Source: Paratinospora sagittata (lineage: Eukaryota > Streptophyta > Magnoliopsida > Ranunculales > Menispermaceae). Taken from it: a DNA stretch of 64,000 nucleotides. The position numbers were made by a program, and so were the translations under genes. Positions 1 to 13,600 of this stretch are shown here, piece by piece (within the stretch, counting starts at the first letter, position 1; the number at the start of each line of letters is the position of its first letter). The stretch lies in the NCBI GenBank assembly GCA_035771175.1, contig CM069598.1, positions 5,602,194-5,666,193 of the forward strand, given 5' to 3'. The notes beneath the pieces are model-generated. The model was not told the DNA's origin. It ran no database searches and saw nothing but the letters and a program-made list of their open reading frames with translations.

Positions 1-860
1 TGTGAAGCCATCAGGCTCCTGTCATAGCTAAGCACTGCTTCCCTTATCTCCTCCTTCTCTAAAGTTCTCTCAGGCTAAAACTTATTACTATCTTGAATGC
101 AACATCACTCTAAACCTTCAAAACCTTAAGACTTTGTTAATTCCCCATTATAAAGCTCTTGAAAGTAATGGATAATCTTCTTGACCACATCCTCCTCATT
201 TTCCAGTAGAGTGCCATCCTCCCATCCCAATTTAGAAATAAAATTTCTGGTTTTCCTAGAGTTCAAGATTTTATGGAGAATTTGGAATTGGCGTCCCCTT
301 CCTTAGCTAATCAAACTTTAGCATTTGATGCAACACCGCTTTGCTCTTTGCAATAGATTGCTTCAAGGTCTTCCTTAGCTCGACTTCTGGGTACTTTTTA
401 ACCTGCTGACCTTTGTGAGGTCCCTTTAAACGGCCTGGATGTCCTAATGCATGATTCTTTTTTCAATCTGTTTATCTCTTCTTAAAAATCTTTGCTCCAT
501 TGTTTAGCCTACATCCGATGTTCTTAGAGCTTGTATGAACTCGAAACCCTCGCAACCATAACCAATGCATCCACTCCACCAAGTTTCAATTAGCTGTTTG
601 AATTTAGCTTCTCGAACCAAGTGTGTTCGAACCTTTCGAACCTAAACGGGTTAGGGCCCCCTTTTGATTTTCTCGTCCATCAAGACCATTGGCTAATGAT
701 TAGAAGCAAGCCGGGGAAGAGTTTCCTGGCCCACACGAGAACACTTGCTAAGGCCACCCTTTACCAACCAGGAATCTGTCAAGTCTACAACACACCGGTC
801 TTTAATTTGATGAGTCTTGCAATTTGGATAGGGAGTTTTGGACTCCCTTGACTGCCCCTT
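1..860 (-). mobile_element. L1-type LINE ORF2 remnant (endonuclease end and linker)
   Basis: Read on the minus strand this segment gives interrupted L1 ORF2 protein. Fragments such as GPNPFRFE and, nearer position 200, FISKLGWEDGTLLENEEDV are typical of the stretch after the endonuclease and before the reverse transcriptase. Stops and frame changes break it throughout. The element continues beyond position 1, so its 3' half is outside the window. It lies in an upstream intron of the EDM2-like gene. Seen: the protein pieces. Inferred: clade assignment, from general knowledge of plant L1 elements. Confidence 0.7.
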
Positions 861-904
861 TTTTTTTTCCTAACTCTCATAAGTGCTTTAAAGGATCACC
901 GTTT

Positions 905-1032
905 CCAGCTATATAGTAAGCAATCACTTGGCAATGATACTGTTGGTTGGGAACGAGTACCTATCCCTTATGGGAATCGAACTTGTGTCTTCAACATTAA
1001 AAGATGATGTCCTAGCCACTGGACGAAAAGGA
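905..1032 (-). mobile_element. tRNA-derived SINE-like remnant
   Basis: On the minus strand there is an A-box-like CGTCCAGTGGCTAGGACATC and, about 35 bases on, a B-box-like CAAGTTCGATTCCC, the spacing of an internal RNA polymerase III promoter. The A-box resembles plant tRNA-Glu. The acceptor arm does not pair well, so this is not a working tRNA. No target-site duplication was seen. Confidence 0.5.
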
Positions 1033-1612
1033 CAAAAAAGCCATTTTTCATATACCTCAGCTTTGAGAATAGAAGTTGTTCCTTTTGTTTCTATAATATA
1101 TGCAATTCAAGACTTCGTTTGTGTTCATGCCCCCCCTTCCCTTGATACATATGAGACCAATGATCTTGAGTGACCGGTTTTTTGTGCTTGATGATACTGA
1201 TGCACATTAGGTTTTTTTTTTTCCTTGAGCTTCTTGTTTATTTTGAGTAATCCTCTACTTTGATCTTCTGTACTCTCTATAATATATGACTTGCATTTTG
1301 TAAAATAAATTAGAAATGATATTATTTATGATCGTCTCCTTGATGACGTAGTTTAAAATTTTGATTATTTAATAATGAATATGAAATATGGCGATTGATG
1401 GTGCCAAGCTTGTTGATTAATGTCTAGATGGTAATTTCTCTATTGATCCAACTGTCAATTCTTGACATTTCTTGAAGGTATTGATGGAAAGATTTAGAAT
1501 TATCAAGTTTTTTGTTGTTTGAATAATTCAGGCTTCATTTCTTTATTTATTGTAGTTGATATTCCTTTCTTGCTTTTCTAAGAAACCTTCAATTTGTATT
1601 CTTATTGTTCAG

Positions 1613-4600
1613 TTGCGAGGGAAGATGCTTGCGGGCTTTTCATCCAACTGAGGCTGCGGGAAAAGATTCATTTTGTGAATCCCTTCGCCTTTCTAAGGCT
1701 CAAAGGAGTGTATGGACATTAATGCACTTTTTTTCTTCTTTTTAAAATTTTAATCTTTTGGCTGGGGAATGGGGGCACAATTTAGATTATGGCCGAATTT
1801 TGGAAAGAATTAGAAATTATATAGAGTAATCTGAGAGTAACAGAGAAAGGTCAACATCACCTGTCCAGCTCATCTCACTTATATTTAAATTTAATACATA
1901 CCATTTACCCTGTTAATCTATTTTCAATGTAAAGGTGGAACATTTGACAAATATTATCAACCAATCATGGTGCTATATTAAAAACTCAGCAATGTATTTA
2001 TTATCTTTAGGATGACCCTTATACATTATTTCATGATAGGTATGCCGAATCTATCCAAATTGGTAATGCTATGTGACAAATAGATGTTGTAGATAAGCAG
2101 TCTGGTTAATTTACTCTTGATGACGACCAAGATCTTCTCCAATGAACACTTTTTCTCCATGCTGTAAATTGATGCAAAGCCTCTCAATGACAAGTCCAAA
2201 TGGTCTTGTACTACAAAGAAGCCTCAAATGGGAGACCAAGCTACTCAGAAGGATACTTGCCAATCATTTCTGCAAATATTTTGGCAAAACTCTCAAATAT
2301 CAAAGTATGGTATATGACCGACCAAGGAAAATGGAAAAAAAGTCTTGTTCGTGTAGGACTTGTTTTTTAGGCTAAATAGGAAACATTGTGAGAAATTGAT
2401 ACGAACCCATTTTCTTAATCCAAAAAAACATAAAATAAAAAAGAAGAAAGAAAGATAATTGGCTCAATTGAGGGAACCAAGACCTCTAATAGATTCTTCG
2501 AGGGAACCCAACCTCCCAAATGAATCAAACTATTCATAATAATTTTTTTGTTCTCTCATTTCATTCATACAATCTCCTTAAATAAGGAAAGTACATAACC
2601 ACCTATAACTGCTTGTAACTACTTAGAACTACCCACTACTCCACAAGAGGGAGTTATTACCTACAAAGTAACCCCACGCCCTATTTTTTATTTTTTATTT
2701 TTAACTAAATAAACCTAAAAAATAAAACAATAATTATTTAAGTTAAACAGAAAATATGACCGTAACAGAAATCTATTTCCATCCTATCTCTCGACTTTGA
2801 GCCTAGCTCGCCTCCCCTCTTTGTGGTACCATGCCTCCTGCACCCCATTGATATGCTCCTCGCTCATTACATGAGCGTGCTCTACCCCATTCCCATGAAT
2901 ATTGTCTTTCTCTATTGAAACCCTTCTATCGAAGCAAGTGCCAGGTCCCAAAGAAATGAACTAGTTACTAGCTTCTAGATGTAAACTTTGATATCTTGAT
3001 GGTTGGTCCCCACATCACAAATTCTCAGACATGTTACATACTCTATCACTGCTTACAATATTAAAAGTTGTTTTTCCTAAGTTTAGTTTTGTAAGTGGGA
3101 ATTTGCTTGAAAGAAGCACAAAATTCTCTATGGAAACTGATTTCATCCTGATATGTGCCCTTTTATATTTCCCTTGCTCTTTTGTTTGGTTATCTTCTTA
3201 TTTGTTTAAGCGTGTTATTGATATTTTCAACATTGTACGACCTCTCGCAGGGGAATTTTGTATGTGCAAATTGTCAATATAAGAAACATCAATGCTTTGT
3301 TTGTGGAAGGTTGGGCTCTTCTGACAAATCTTCTACTCCTGAGGTATGCTACTATGCGTGCAATATGAAAGTGTAACACCTTTTTAAATCTTCCTTTATT
3401 CAATTGGAGGGTAGGGTTGAATTCTGAGCTGTCAGAAGATACATACCTGATACCTTTTGCTATTGGTTCTCTATCCTTTAGGATTTAGATTGTATGGTTT
3501 TTTCCTAGTCATGCAAGTTCTTTTCTGTTTCACTTGATAGTTATTGCATGTGTTTTGTGTTGAGAAGGGCTTTTGTCCTCATTTTAGGTGACAATTGTAA
3601 AATTGGTATATTTTCCTTTTTGTTTTGAATCTTTTGATTTGTGAGGTTGCTTAATTTCACTATAACTCTTTTTTAATATCTATTAATTACTCGTGAATAT
3701 TTGTCACCATAATGTATGATAAAGAGTTAGGCAAAAGGCATAATTAGAGAAGAGGACAATCTACATGAAAAATGTAAAATTCCTGTCCTCCTTTTCTGTA
3801 AGTTGATACATTGTACGGTTTGTACCAGTTGTAAAGTACCATAAAAATCTGGATTTGATTTTGTTCATGTTGAAGTTTTTTTTTATTGTTAACAATAATG
3901 TAAGTTTTGGTCAAAGATCAACTGTTTGCTTAGTGTTATTTTCATGCACTCGTGTGTATGTTGTGGAGGGGCTGGGGGAATGAAATTGAAGATCCCATTA
4001 TTGATCAATTCAATGATTTTTGATCAAAGTTCTTTTAATACCCCTATTTGTGTTCTTAACAATATTCCCTTTGCATGAACCGTTTCTTCATAAATGAAGC
4101 TTAGTGGTAGCCAATCTTTGAAATCCACCTAACTAAAGGGTACAAAACGTTTAGTGCAATATTTAACATATGAGGAATTTGAATTCTTTCATCTTGGAGC
4201 TAGAGCTTAGAAATTCACCCCCCTTTGAACTTCTGGGTCACTTGGTCTAATTTGAGAAGTAATTAGATTTGTTGTAGGCTTGACAAGTTCCTCCTTGGTC
4301 AGGGGTGGGAAAAAAACCCTCCTTTCTATTATCGTATTGTTGAGACCAGGCTCACTTTTGATTATTGGCCAATTGTGCTGGATACTAATCCAGTTAAGTA
4401 GGGACCAACTTCGTCCAGATTTGAGCACATTCGGATGGATCATGGATCACCATGAATTCTTTATTGTGTTGAGGGATTGGTAGGAGGATAGCAGTCCAAG
4501 TGGCTGGGAAGGGTAATAATTCATGTTGAAGCTTAAGCACCTGAAGATAAACTTGAAAAGTTGGAATAGAGCTACTTTTGGCTACAATGCTACACAAATT

Positions 4601-7600
4601 AGGGACCTGGAATGATTATCATAGAGATTGACAAGGAGGAAGGAGGGCCCAATCGGAACGAGGTTATAGATGTTGTTTGGTAGGGGGAGGCGGGTGCGGG
4701 CCAAGAAGGAGCTTAGAAACCTACATCTTCTTGTACTTAGGCTTGCGCTTTAAAAGGTCAAGATAAAGTGGATTAAAGAATGGGACGCTAACTCTAGGTT
4801 TTTCCAAAAGATCCTAAGCAGTCGAAAGGCAAGGAATATCATAAGCAACAATGAAAAAGCACATGGCACCCTAGTGGAGGGAGAAGAGGAGGTTGTGAAA
4901 GAGGTGTTATGGTTCTTCACTCATTTATTTGTGGATGAGGAGTGTGGTTAAGGTTTAGATGGGGTTGTTCGACATCTGTTGCTAGAGCAAAAGAAATCGT
5001 GGCTTGAGAGACTGTTCGACGAAGAGGAAGTGTAACGGTATTTTAATGTGAAGAAACAAAGCTCCTTGGCTTAATGGGGTTACTTTGGGTTTCTTTTAGA
5101 AAAATTGGGAAACTATCAAAACCAATTTGTTGAAGGTCTTGGAGGAATTCTATAAGGTAGGGATTATTAGTGGATGCACAAAAGATACCCATGTTTGTCT
5201 CATCCCCAAGAACACAAACTCTACTAGGTTGAATGATTAAAAACCTATTAGCCTTATTATATAGGACGTGAACTAATGTTTAAGAAGGTTCTAATATTAA
5301 TTTTAGTTTCTTTCTATTTTCTAGTTAGTTTCCTGGTCTAAGGAAAGTTTTAATTTTGATAGATTTCTATCTTAGTGGTAGTTCTAGATAGTTTCTAAAA
5401 TTCTTTTTAGCATTTAAAGTGTACTAGAAGGTGTTTAGAAGTCTCTAAACAGAGTTCTAATAGCTTTAGTAAGTTGCTACGGTATTATAGATAGCTCGGG
5501 AAACTTTTTTTAAGTGTTTTAAGAAGTTTTTAAATTGTTTAAATGAAGTTATTTACATAAAGAGCTCCAATTACTAAAATTATAATTCAATCAATGAATC
5601 AATATAAGTATAATTATTCATCCTCTTTGAAAGCAAAAATCTGCTTTTTATTTTTTTTCTTAAATCCATTGCTTCAAATATGCTTCTGTGGAGTTGGTTT
5701 ACCACAAGCTTGTACAAAATCATTTTCAAAACCTTGGCCTTGTGCCTCAAAATCATTCTTTAGCACATGGTGGTGGAGTCTTAGATGGCTTTTCTTTATG
5801 GTAGGAATATTCTAGTTGTGGTTTTGATAGCTCATGAAGTGGTTGAGAACTATAGGTGCCCTCATAAAGTAGGTTTACTTTTTAAAATTGACTTTGTTAA
5901 AGTATACGATAAGGTTGTTTTGATTTTGATTATGTTCTCAAGAGCAAAGGGTTTGGGAAGAAATGATGGACTTATTTTAAGGTGTCTTCACAATGTTACT
6001 TGTTCCATCTTTTTCAATGGCGGACCCAAAGGCGAGATTAAGGGTAAAAGGGGCTTAAGACAAGGGATCTTCTCTACCTCTACCCCCTTTATTCTCACTT
6101 TAGGTTGATTTGTTGAGGTGATTGATGGGTCAGGCTAGGTTGTCACACATGATCAAAGGCTTTTTAGTTGGTAGAGGTGGTAGAGGTTTCTCATGTACTG
6201 TTTGCAGATGACACAATTTTCTTTCTTTGAAATGACGATATATGTCTTTGCAGCACCTACGATATCTTGAACTGCTTTTGCAAGTTAGCTAGTCTCAAGT
6301 TGAATATGGCTAGGAGCTACTTAAAATGTGAATTGGCGCTAGTTCGAGGAGTAGGCTAGAACAGTTGGATGCGTGCACGCCACAAAGGTGCTTTGATTTG
6401 TTCAGTATCAGAAGCGACTCCTATGTGCTTTTTTGTCGCCTTTTAGTGTGCCACAAAGGTGGTTGTTGTAGTTGAACAAAAACTGAGACACTTCCTCTGA
6501 AATGGTGGGGAGGAGAATGGAGGTAGTCATTTGGTGCGTGGGAGGTGGTCAGTGGAAGATTGGACCACGGAGGCTTGGCCATTAAGAATATCATCAATAG
6601 GAATATAGTTTTCTCCTTGGTAAATGGCTTTGGAGGTTTTTGCGGCAACATGGCTCTTTGTAGATGAGTATCATCAAAAGCAGACATGGTCTCTTGGACA
6701 ACGGGAGGGACAATTGCACCCAGGAGTACTTTTGCAATCCTTGGAACAATGGGAGGGATGAGTATTATCAAAAGTAGTGTTCACTTCGTACTTTGAATCC
6801 ACATCATGGTTAGGCGGCATTTGGTATGCAGGAATTTGTGGATAGATATGAAAATCAAATAACTAAGAAAGTGATTGAGGAGAATCTTAGAATGAGAATG
6901 TCATAGACTCATACTATTGTGTTTGGTTGCACATAAGAATCTTAAACAACTTTTTTGGGAATATCTTATTACTTTGGTTGTGCAGCGAAATCTGGAACGA
7001 TTTTCTTAAATTTTAATAATATTAAATTAATAAAATTAACAAAATAAATACAAGTGATTATGAAAATAACCTAAAAATAGTTAATATTAAATTATTAAAA
7101 TTAATAAAATAAATATAATAATGTTAATTATTTTAATAATAATAATAATTATTAATAAAATAATTTTAGTCTTTGGAAATAAATGTTTTTAATAAAATTA
7201 AGTTATTTTATTAACAATTTTTTAATTATTATTAACGTAATATCAAATTAATTATTATTATTAAACTTTTCTTTTAAAATAATAATGTTAAATTACTATC
7301 CATGTTAATTATATTATCTATACTATTTAACTCTACTCAATTAAGCTTTTTCCCAATACATGGGGTTGGCTACATGAATTCGCTTCCTCCACTCTGCTTT
7401 ATCGAGGGCTAAGTCGACATTCAAATTATAAAAAAAAGAGATCTTTCTTAATTATCTTTGTCCATGTTATTTTAGGTCTACCTCTACCTCTATTGTTACT
7501 GTCTCGAGTTAATAGGTCACTCTTCCTAACTGGTGCATCTAAAGACTTATGTGGTATGTGTCCAAACCACATGAGGTTGGCTACATGAATCCCCTTCCTT

Positions 7601-10600
7601 CACTCTGCTTTATCGATGGCTAAGTCAACATTCAAATTACAAAAAAAGAGATCTTTCTTTATTATCTTTTGTCCATGTTATTTTAGGTCTACCTCTACTT
7701 CTATTGTTACCGTCTAGAGTTAATAGGTCACTCTTCCTATCTAGTGCATCTAAAGGCTTACGTTGTATGTGTCTAAACCACCTTGATCGGTTATCTTTCA
7801 TTTAATCTCCAATTAGTGCTACTCCTACCATTTCTTGGATATGCTCATTTCTAATTTCATCATTTAAAGTTTTATCACATATCCATGTTCGCATTCGCAT
7901 TTCTGCTACACTTAGTTTATTAACATATTTTTCAATTTGCCAAACATTCTATCCATATAGCATGATTGGCCTAATAACAACTTTATAAAATTTTCCCTTT
8001 AACTTCAATGGGATGCACCTTTTATATAATACCTCAGAAGCACTCCTCCACTTGGCCCATTCTCTTTTAACTTTATGGTTTACATCATCACCTATTTCTC
8101 CTTCTTTATGTATAATGAATCCCAAATACCTAAAAATATTCGCACCTTGGTATCTCCTGATTTCCAATCTTTACTTTCTCTTCATTTGTATTTTTACAAT
8201 TTACTTCCGCTAAAATTATAATTAAACGTATGTAGTCTTAGTCCTACTAATCTTGAACCATTTAGATTCTAGAATCTCTCTCCAAACTTCTAGCTTAGTA
8301 TTTATTCCAAATGCAGTTTCATCAATCTATGCTATATCATGAGCAAACAACATACACCATGGAAAATTTCCACACACAACACGATCAATGTCGCAGAAAT
8401 CCACAAATTATCCTTCGTTTCTCAAAACTTTAATGGATAATTAAATTTATCATTTTTTCTTAATTTAAAGTTAATATGGCAATATGCCGCTAAAAATATC
8501 CATCTTAATTTTTTAAACATTTGGAAATTGTGAGTTTAACCCTTCCTCCGGTCCATAACTTTCGCAACTCCCCATTTCCTTTGCAATGATGATCGCAACC
8601 CATCTTCCACTTTTCACCATTTTGAATTAGATTTACTGTTTGGCAGCACATTCCAGAAGTTGAGATATATTAATTCTTTCCCCAACAACAAAATTTTCCA
8701 TAAACTCAATCTCTCATCTTCATCATTTTTATCACTGCAAGAAAGCTCTCTGATATCATCATTCATCATCTTCTCAATGGGTTGAGGTTGGTGAGTGGCT
8801 GAGGGTTTGTGGCATAACTCAAATTGTATTTGGTTACAACAGATGGACCACTTGTCTTCACTGCGATCTAGGTTGTAAACTTCTTATTCCATGATTTATT
8901 AATTGTTCTTGTCAAAAAGAAAAAAGAAAAAAGAAAAAAGAAGAAGAAGATTGCAATAGATCACAACAAATTATACCACCATCTAAGCCACTCTGACAGC
9001 GAAATCCCCTTGTCCCACCTTCCTTGCCACATTAGAATTAGAAGAAAAGACTCCAGTTCTTTCCCAAACTAGATCAATTTCCTTGAATTTATTTGCAAAG
9101 ATTTATTTATTTATTTTAATTTCTTTCTCGTGAAATTGTCCACACGGCCACCATCGTGGCAATCGTCCAAACTTGGATTAATCTCCTACTAGGCTGATTA
9201 GTGACCCTATCGGTAGAGGAAATCTGTTCACTATCTAGCTCCCAGAGTCCCAGTGGCACTTGTTGGGTCAGAGTGTAGACGTGTGAGCAAAACCTAAGAT
9301 ATAGGGCAGCTCGTAAGTTAAGTTTGTTGCTCATCTACCTCCAAATTCACTTCGAGAAAGGACAACAGATGAAAATGTGCTCCATAAACCTCGTATTTGT
9401 AACTAAATACATATTCCATAATATAAAAGTCAAATCTTTTGTAAAAAAAATTAGTTTGTTTAACACCCTTCAATTTCGTATTTACAAACTAAAAACCAGA
9501 AAACATATTAAAGATGAGACAAGTTGGCATATAGTTAAAGTACAATCATTTGAACCAACAAGTGGTTGACTCAAGGAAAGCGCGCTGAGACCCAAGGTTG
9601 TCCCTGTATAGAAGTTTCAGGGTTCGATTCTTAGAGGCGCCCTCGTAAGAAGAGGTCTACTATTCTACTCCTGCCTCGAACAAGGACTAGTCCCATACCC
9701 GAAGTGTGTGGGGATTCCTCATGGGAAACAAAAAAATAAAAATAAAAAATAATAATCATTTGAACAGCCATGTTTGATGTAATACATATGAAAAAAAGGG
9801 AAATAGTTGCAGCAATATAACAAAAATAAAATAGAAAGTTCAAAATTAGATAATTGGGGAAAAGAACGATAGAAATATGAGCATAAACCTATAATTAAAA
9901 GTTTCTTCCCTTAAAAAAACACTAGAATTAAAAAGTTATATCAATGTTTAGGCTATACTTATGTAGAAAAAAGAACCTTACGCTTTTTATATTTACATTG
10001 ATCCTATTAAACTTTTTAAATATTTCTAAACAACCCACTGCTTGCCTCTTGTCCATGGCCAAGTTGATTTAGTTGCTAATGGCCTAGACGATGGACTAGT
10101 CATTACCTAGCTGTTGTCTTGATGGTGCTGATCTTTCCACTCTTTAGTTTCACTTTCACTATGCCCTTGCTTAGAGGAGCCATATGTCTTTTTATGCTCC
10201 ATTTGTAATGAGTGCTAATGTCTATTGTAAATCTTTCTTATCCTCACAATCTCTATAGACATCAATTGCTTTATTTATTCATGTCATTGTATATATTTGT
10301 TTGTTTGTTTCACGCATCATGGGACATTTCAGGTCTTTCCCTGTGTTTCCGCAACTTGTGGGCATTTTTATCATCCAAAATGTGTTGCAAAACTACTGCA
10401 TCCTGATGATGAATCTGAAGCAGAAAAACTTCAGAAAACGATTGTTGCTGGAGAATCATTTACTTGTCCTGCTCATAGATGCCACGTCTGCAAACAAAGT
10501 GAAAATACAAACGTTGAAGACTTGCACTTTGCAATTTGTAGGCGTTGCCCAAAAGCTTATCATAGGGAATGCTTGCCTAGGTACCCTTTGACTGCTTTCA

Positions 10601-13600
10601 TGTATCTCATCTTGTGTTTATTTAATGGATGGGGAGGAGATTTGTCTGCTTAAACTTGTCTTCCATTGATTAGGGAAATTGCTTTTGAAGATTCGGAGGA
10701 TGCAGATGCTATAACCAGAGCTTGGGAAAACATATTGCCTAATAACCGTATTTTGATATATTGCTTGTAAGTTCTGTTACTTTTTCACACTTTTCTTATT
10801 TATTGTTGTTGCAAACTTTGCAGATTATTTATTAACAATTATTTGGACCAGGGAGCATGAGATAGATGCAGAACTTGGAACTCCAGTTAGAGACCATATT
10901 GTTTTTCCAGATGATGAAAGAAGAAAAAGAACTTTAGGTCCACAATTAAATAAAAGGACGATTATGGAGAGAAGGAAATCTTTTATTACTGAAAACTCTT
11001 CTCACGAGACAATTGTTCCAAAGACAGTGAAACGAGTTGAAAATGATTTTGATGGAATAGAGGGCACAAGGAAGAGGCTGAAGTGTTTGTCCGGACAAGG
11101 CTTTGATTCTTCTGAGAAAATCAAAAGAAATGAATATTCTAGAAAGCCTCTCAAGGATAGCCTCAAATCTTCAATGCAATTGGAAAAGCCTAGCCAAATA
11201 GATGCAGACAGAGCATTAATGGGGGAGAACAAGTTCTTGCTCAATGAACTAGAGCTATTTAAGTCTAACCAACGAAAAGTATCAACCAATAAATTTGAGA
11301 GAACCACCAAGAATGTTGCCGCCCAAAACAAAGAAAGTAGTCCGCTATCTCCGATAGATGCCGAAACTAGAAAGAGGTAAGACACTTGCCTCACTTGTAT
11401 TTGTATTTCACAATTTCAACATCTTATGGAATGTAATTGGCATGATTCTTTAGTTTTGATTCAACCAGTGTTGTCAAGGCGTTAAGGTAATACATAGGTG
11501 GCATCTAGGTGAAGAGGTGCCTAGGCATCACAAATAATATTTATTTATAGCCTACTAAAAAGACAATTAATTAGTTTTCACATACAAACCTTATATTTCA
11601 TACATATTCCATAATATAAGCGTCAAATCTTAAGTAACAAAAAATTAACTTGGTTTTACACTCTTTGTTTGTGTGTCTACAAATTGAAAACCAGAACAAA
11701 AAAAGAAAAAGAAATAAAAAAGACAACTCAACATTTATGGAAAATATAACAATTTATATTTGCAAAAATATAACAAGAATAAGAAAGAAAATCAAAATTA
11801 GAAAAGAGGATAAAGAAAAGATAACTTGCATTTAAGCTATACAATTACTTATGTAACAATATGAAAAATAATGAACCTTATTTTTTTATATATATTTACA
11901 CTAATCCCTTCAAACTTTTAAATTATTCAACAAGCCCTGCTGCCTGCCTTAATTTTGGCCTAGGTGATTTAGTTGTGGATGACCTAAGCGATGGACTAGT
12001 CGTTGCCTAGGCGTGGCCTTGAAAACACTGGATCCAAGTAGGGTTGATTGTTTTGGTCTTCATGCAATGAACAGTTTAACATGCTAGTTTATGTTCAAAG
12101 CTTACTTCTTCTTGAGTTGCAGAATGGTGGAATAACTTTTGTAGAATTCTTGAGTTGCAGGATAGTAACTTTGATGGAGAAGAAAACATCTTCAATTACT
12201 TTGGAAGAAGTAATAACAAGTCATAAAGTGCCTTCTACCCATGCATACTCCTCTAAAAGTGTAATAGACAAGAATGTTACACTGGGGAAGGTGGATGCTT
12301 CTGTTGAGGTGCATCTAGTATCTGTTAAATTTCTGGAAATTTCTGTTGCTTAAGAAATCATTTTTTGTAATACGTAATTGCTTGATATATATCTTTGCGT
12401 TCATTCTTCATTCACAGGCTGTTCGAGTAGCTTTACGAAAGTTGGATGATGGCTGTAGTGTTGAAGATGCTAAAGCTGTTTGTGGACCAGAGATTATAAA
12501 CCAAATAATAAAATGGAGGGTATTTTCTCGTGTCAACCAATTCACTTTTGAAATTAGTCATTTATTATATCTGTGACTTTTGATAACCGACACGAAGTTG
12601 GTGTAGTTGGTAAAGAGGTGGCTTTGGAAACCTAAGGTTGTAGGTTCAACTCTTGCCACTGCCTCACCCTAAGGGGGTGAGGGGGATTAGTGGGTTAGGA
12701 TTGGGCCTTATACCTCCCTGAGAGTGCGGTTTGGTGATGGAGTTGGTTATACAATTAACTACTAACCTTGTATCTTCTAAAAAAAAGCAGCCAGAATCGT
12801 GAGCTGAATTGTATGATTCACTCCAAAACAATTCAAATCTAATTCTTGAATCGCTATACCTATGAATCGTAAGTGAATCAGTTTGAATTGATGGTGAATC
12901 ATAAGTGAATCGGACTGAATCATTGGCTGAATTGTAGTGAATCGGTCTGAATCGTTAATTTGTTAAAAAACATTAATGTTTTGATAACTCTACGAGTACT
13001 TAGTATATACAAATATATGATTCACATATGTATCGCGAATCTTACAATTTATCAAGCCTCAAAACAATTTGCTTCCGATTAATGATTTGACAACTGTGGC
13101 TTTGACCTTAGAGCTCTTCTTTGCACATAGTTGATAAATATTTTTTTTTAACTATTTTGCATTAAATAAATTGTTTAATCTAATTATAATTAATTGAGAG
13201 AAATTTTATATGATAACATCTCGTAAGGTGGAATGCTTAGTTTATTGCTTGTATGTGCACTTTTGCTGATAATGGCAACATTTCATAGATAGCAAGCTTT
13301 TTATATAATATTAGATGGTATTAGAGACCTCATTTACTGGCCATGAAAAAGACAGCTTATGGTCGTCATGCTGTAACTTTAGTATGATGTGCAAGAGATT
13401 GCTGTCCACTGTTCTGCAGCACTAGAATTAGATGATTAATGGTTATGCATTTGCGTGTTACTACAATCTTTATATTTGTTATTTGATGAATGTGGTGTTT
13501 GTTAACTCTACTTGCAACCTCTAAAAAGAGTAGAGGGTAGTGGAATTTTTTTTTTTTTGGTAAATATTTTTACTTTACTTTCTTTGCCTCTAATTGACGT

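Noticed and set aside
621..851. Small plus-strand coding frame
   Set aside because: It is antisense to recognisable L1 ORF2 sequence.
905..1032. A genuine tRNA-Glu gene on the minus strand
   Set aside because: A and B boxes are present but the acceptor and anticodon arms do not pair, so it is a SINE or pseudo-tRNA.
1..1612. Upstream EDM2-like exon preceding CEGRC within the window
   Set aside because: I looked for a CDNGG-type PHD exon with a phase-2 donor and found none; the region is LINE and SINE sequence, so the exon must lie further upstream.
5262..5700. Definite solo LTR in the L1 remnant
   Set aside because: No TG..CA ends or clear duplication, so it is left as an unclassified insertion.
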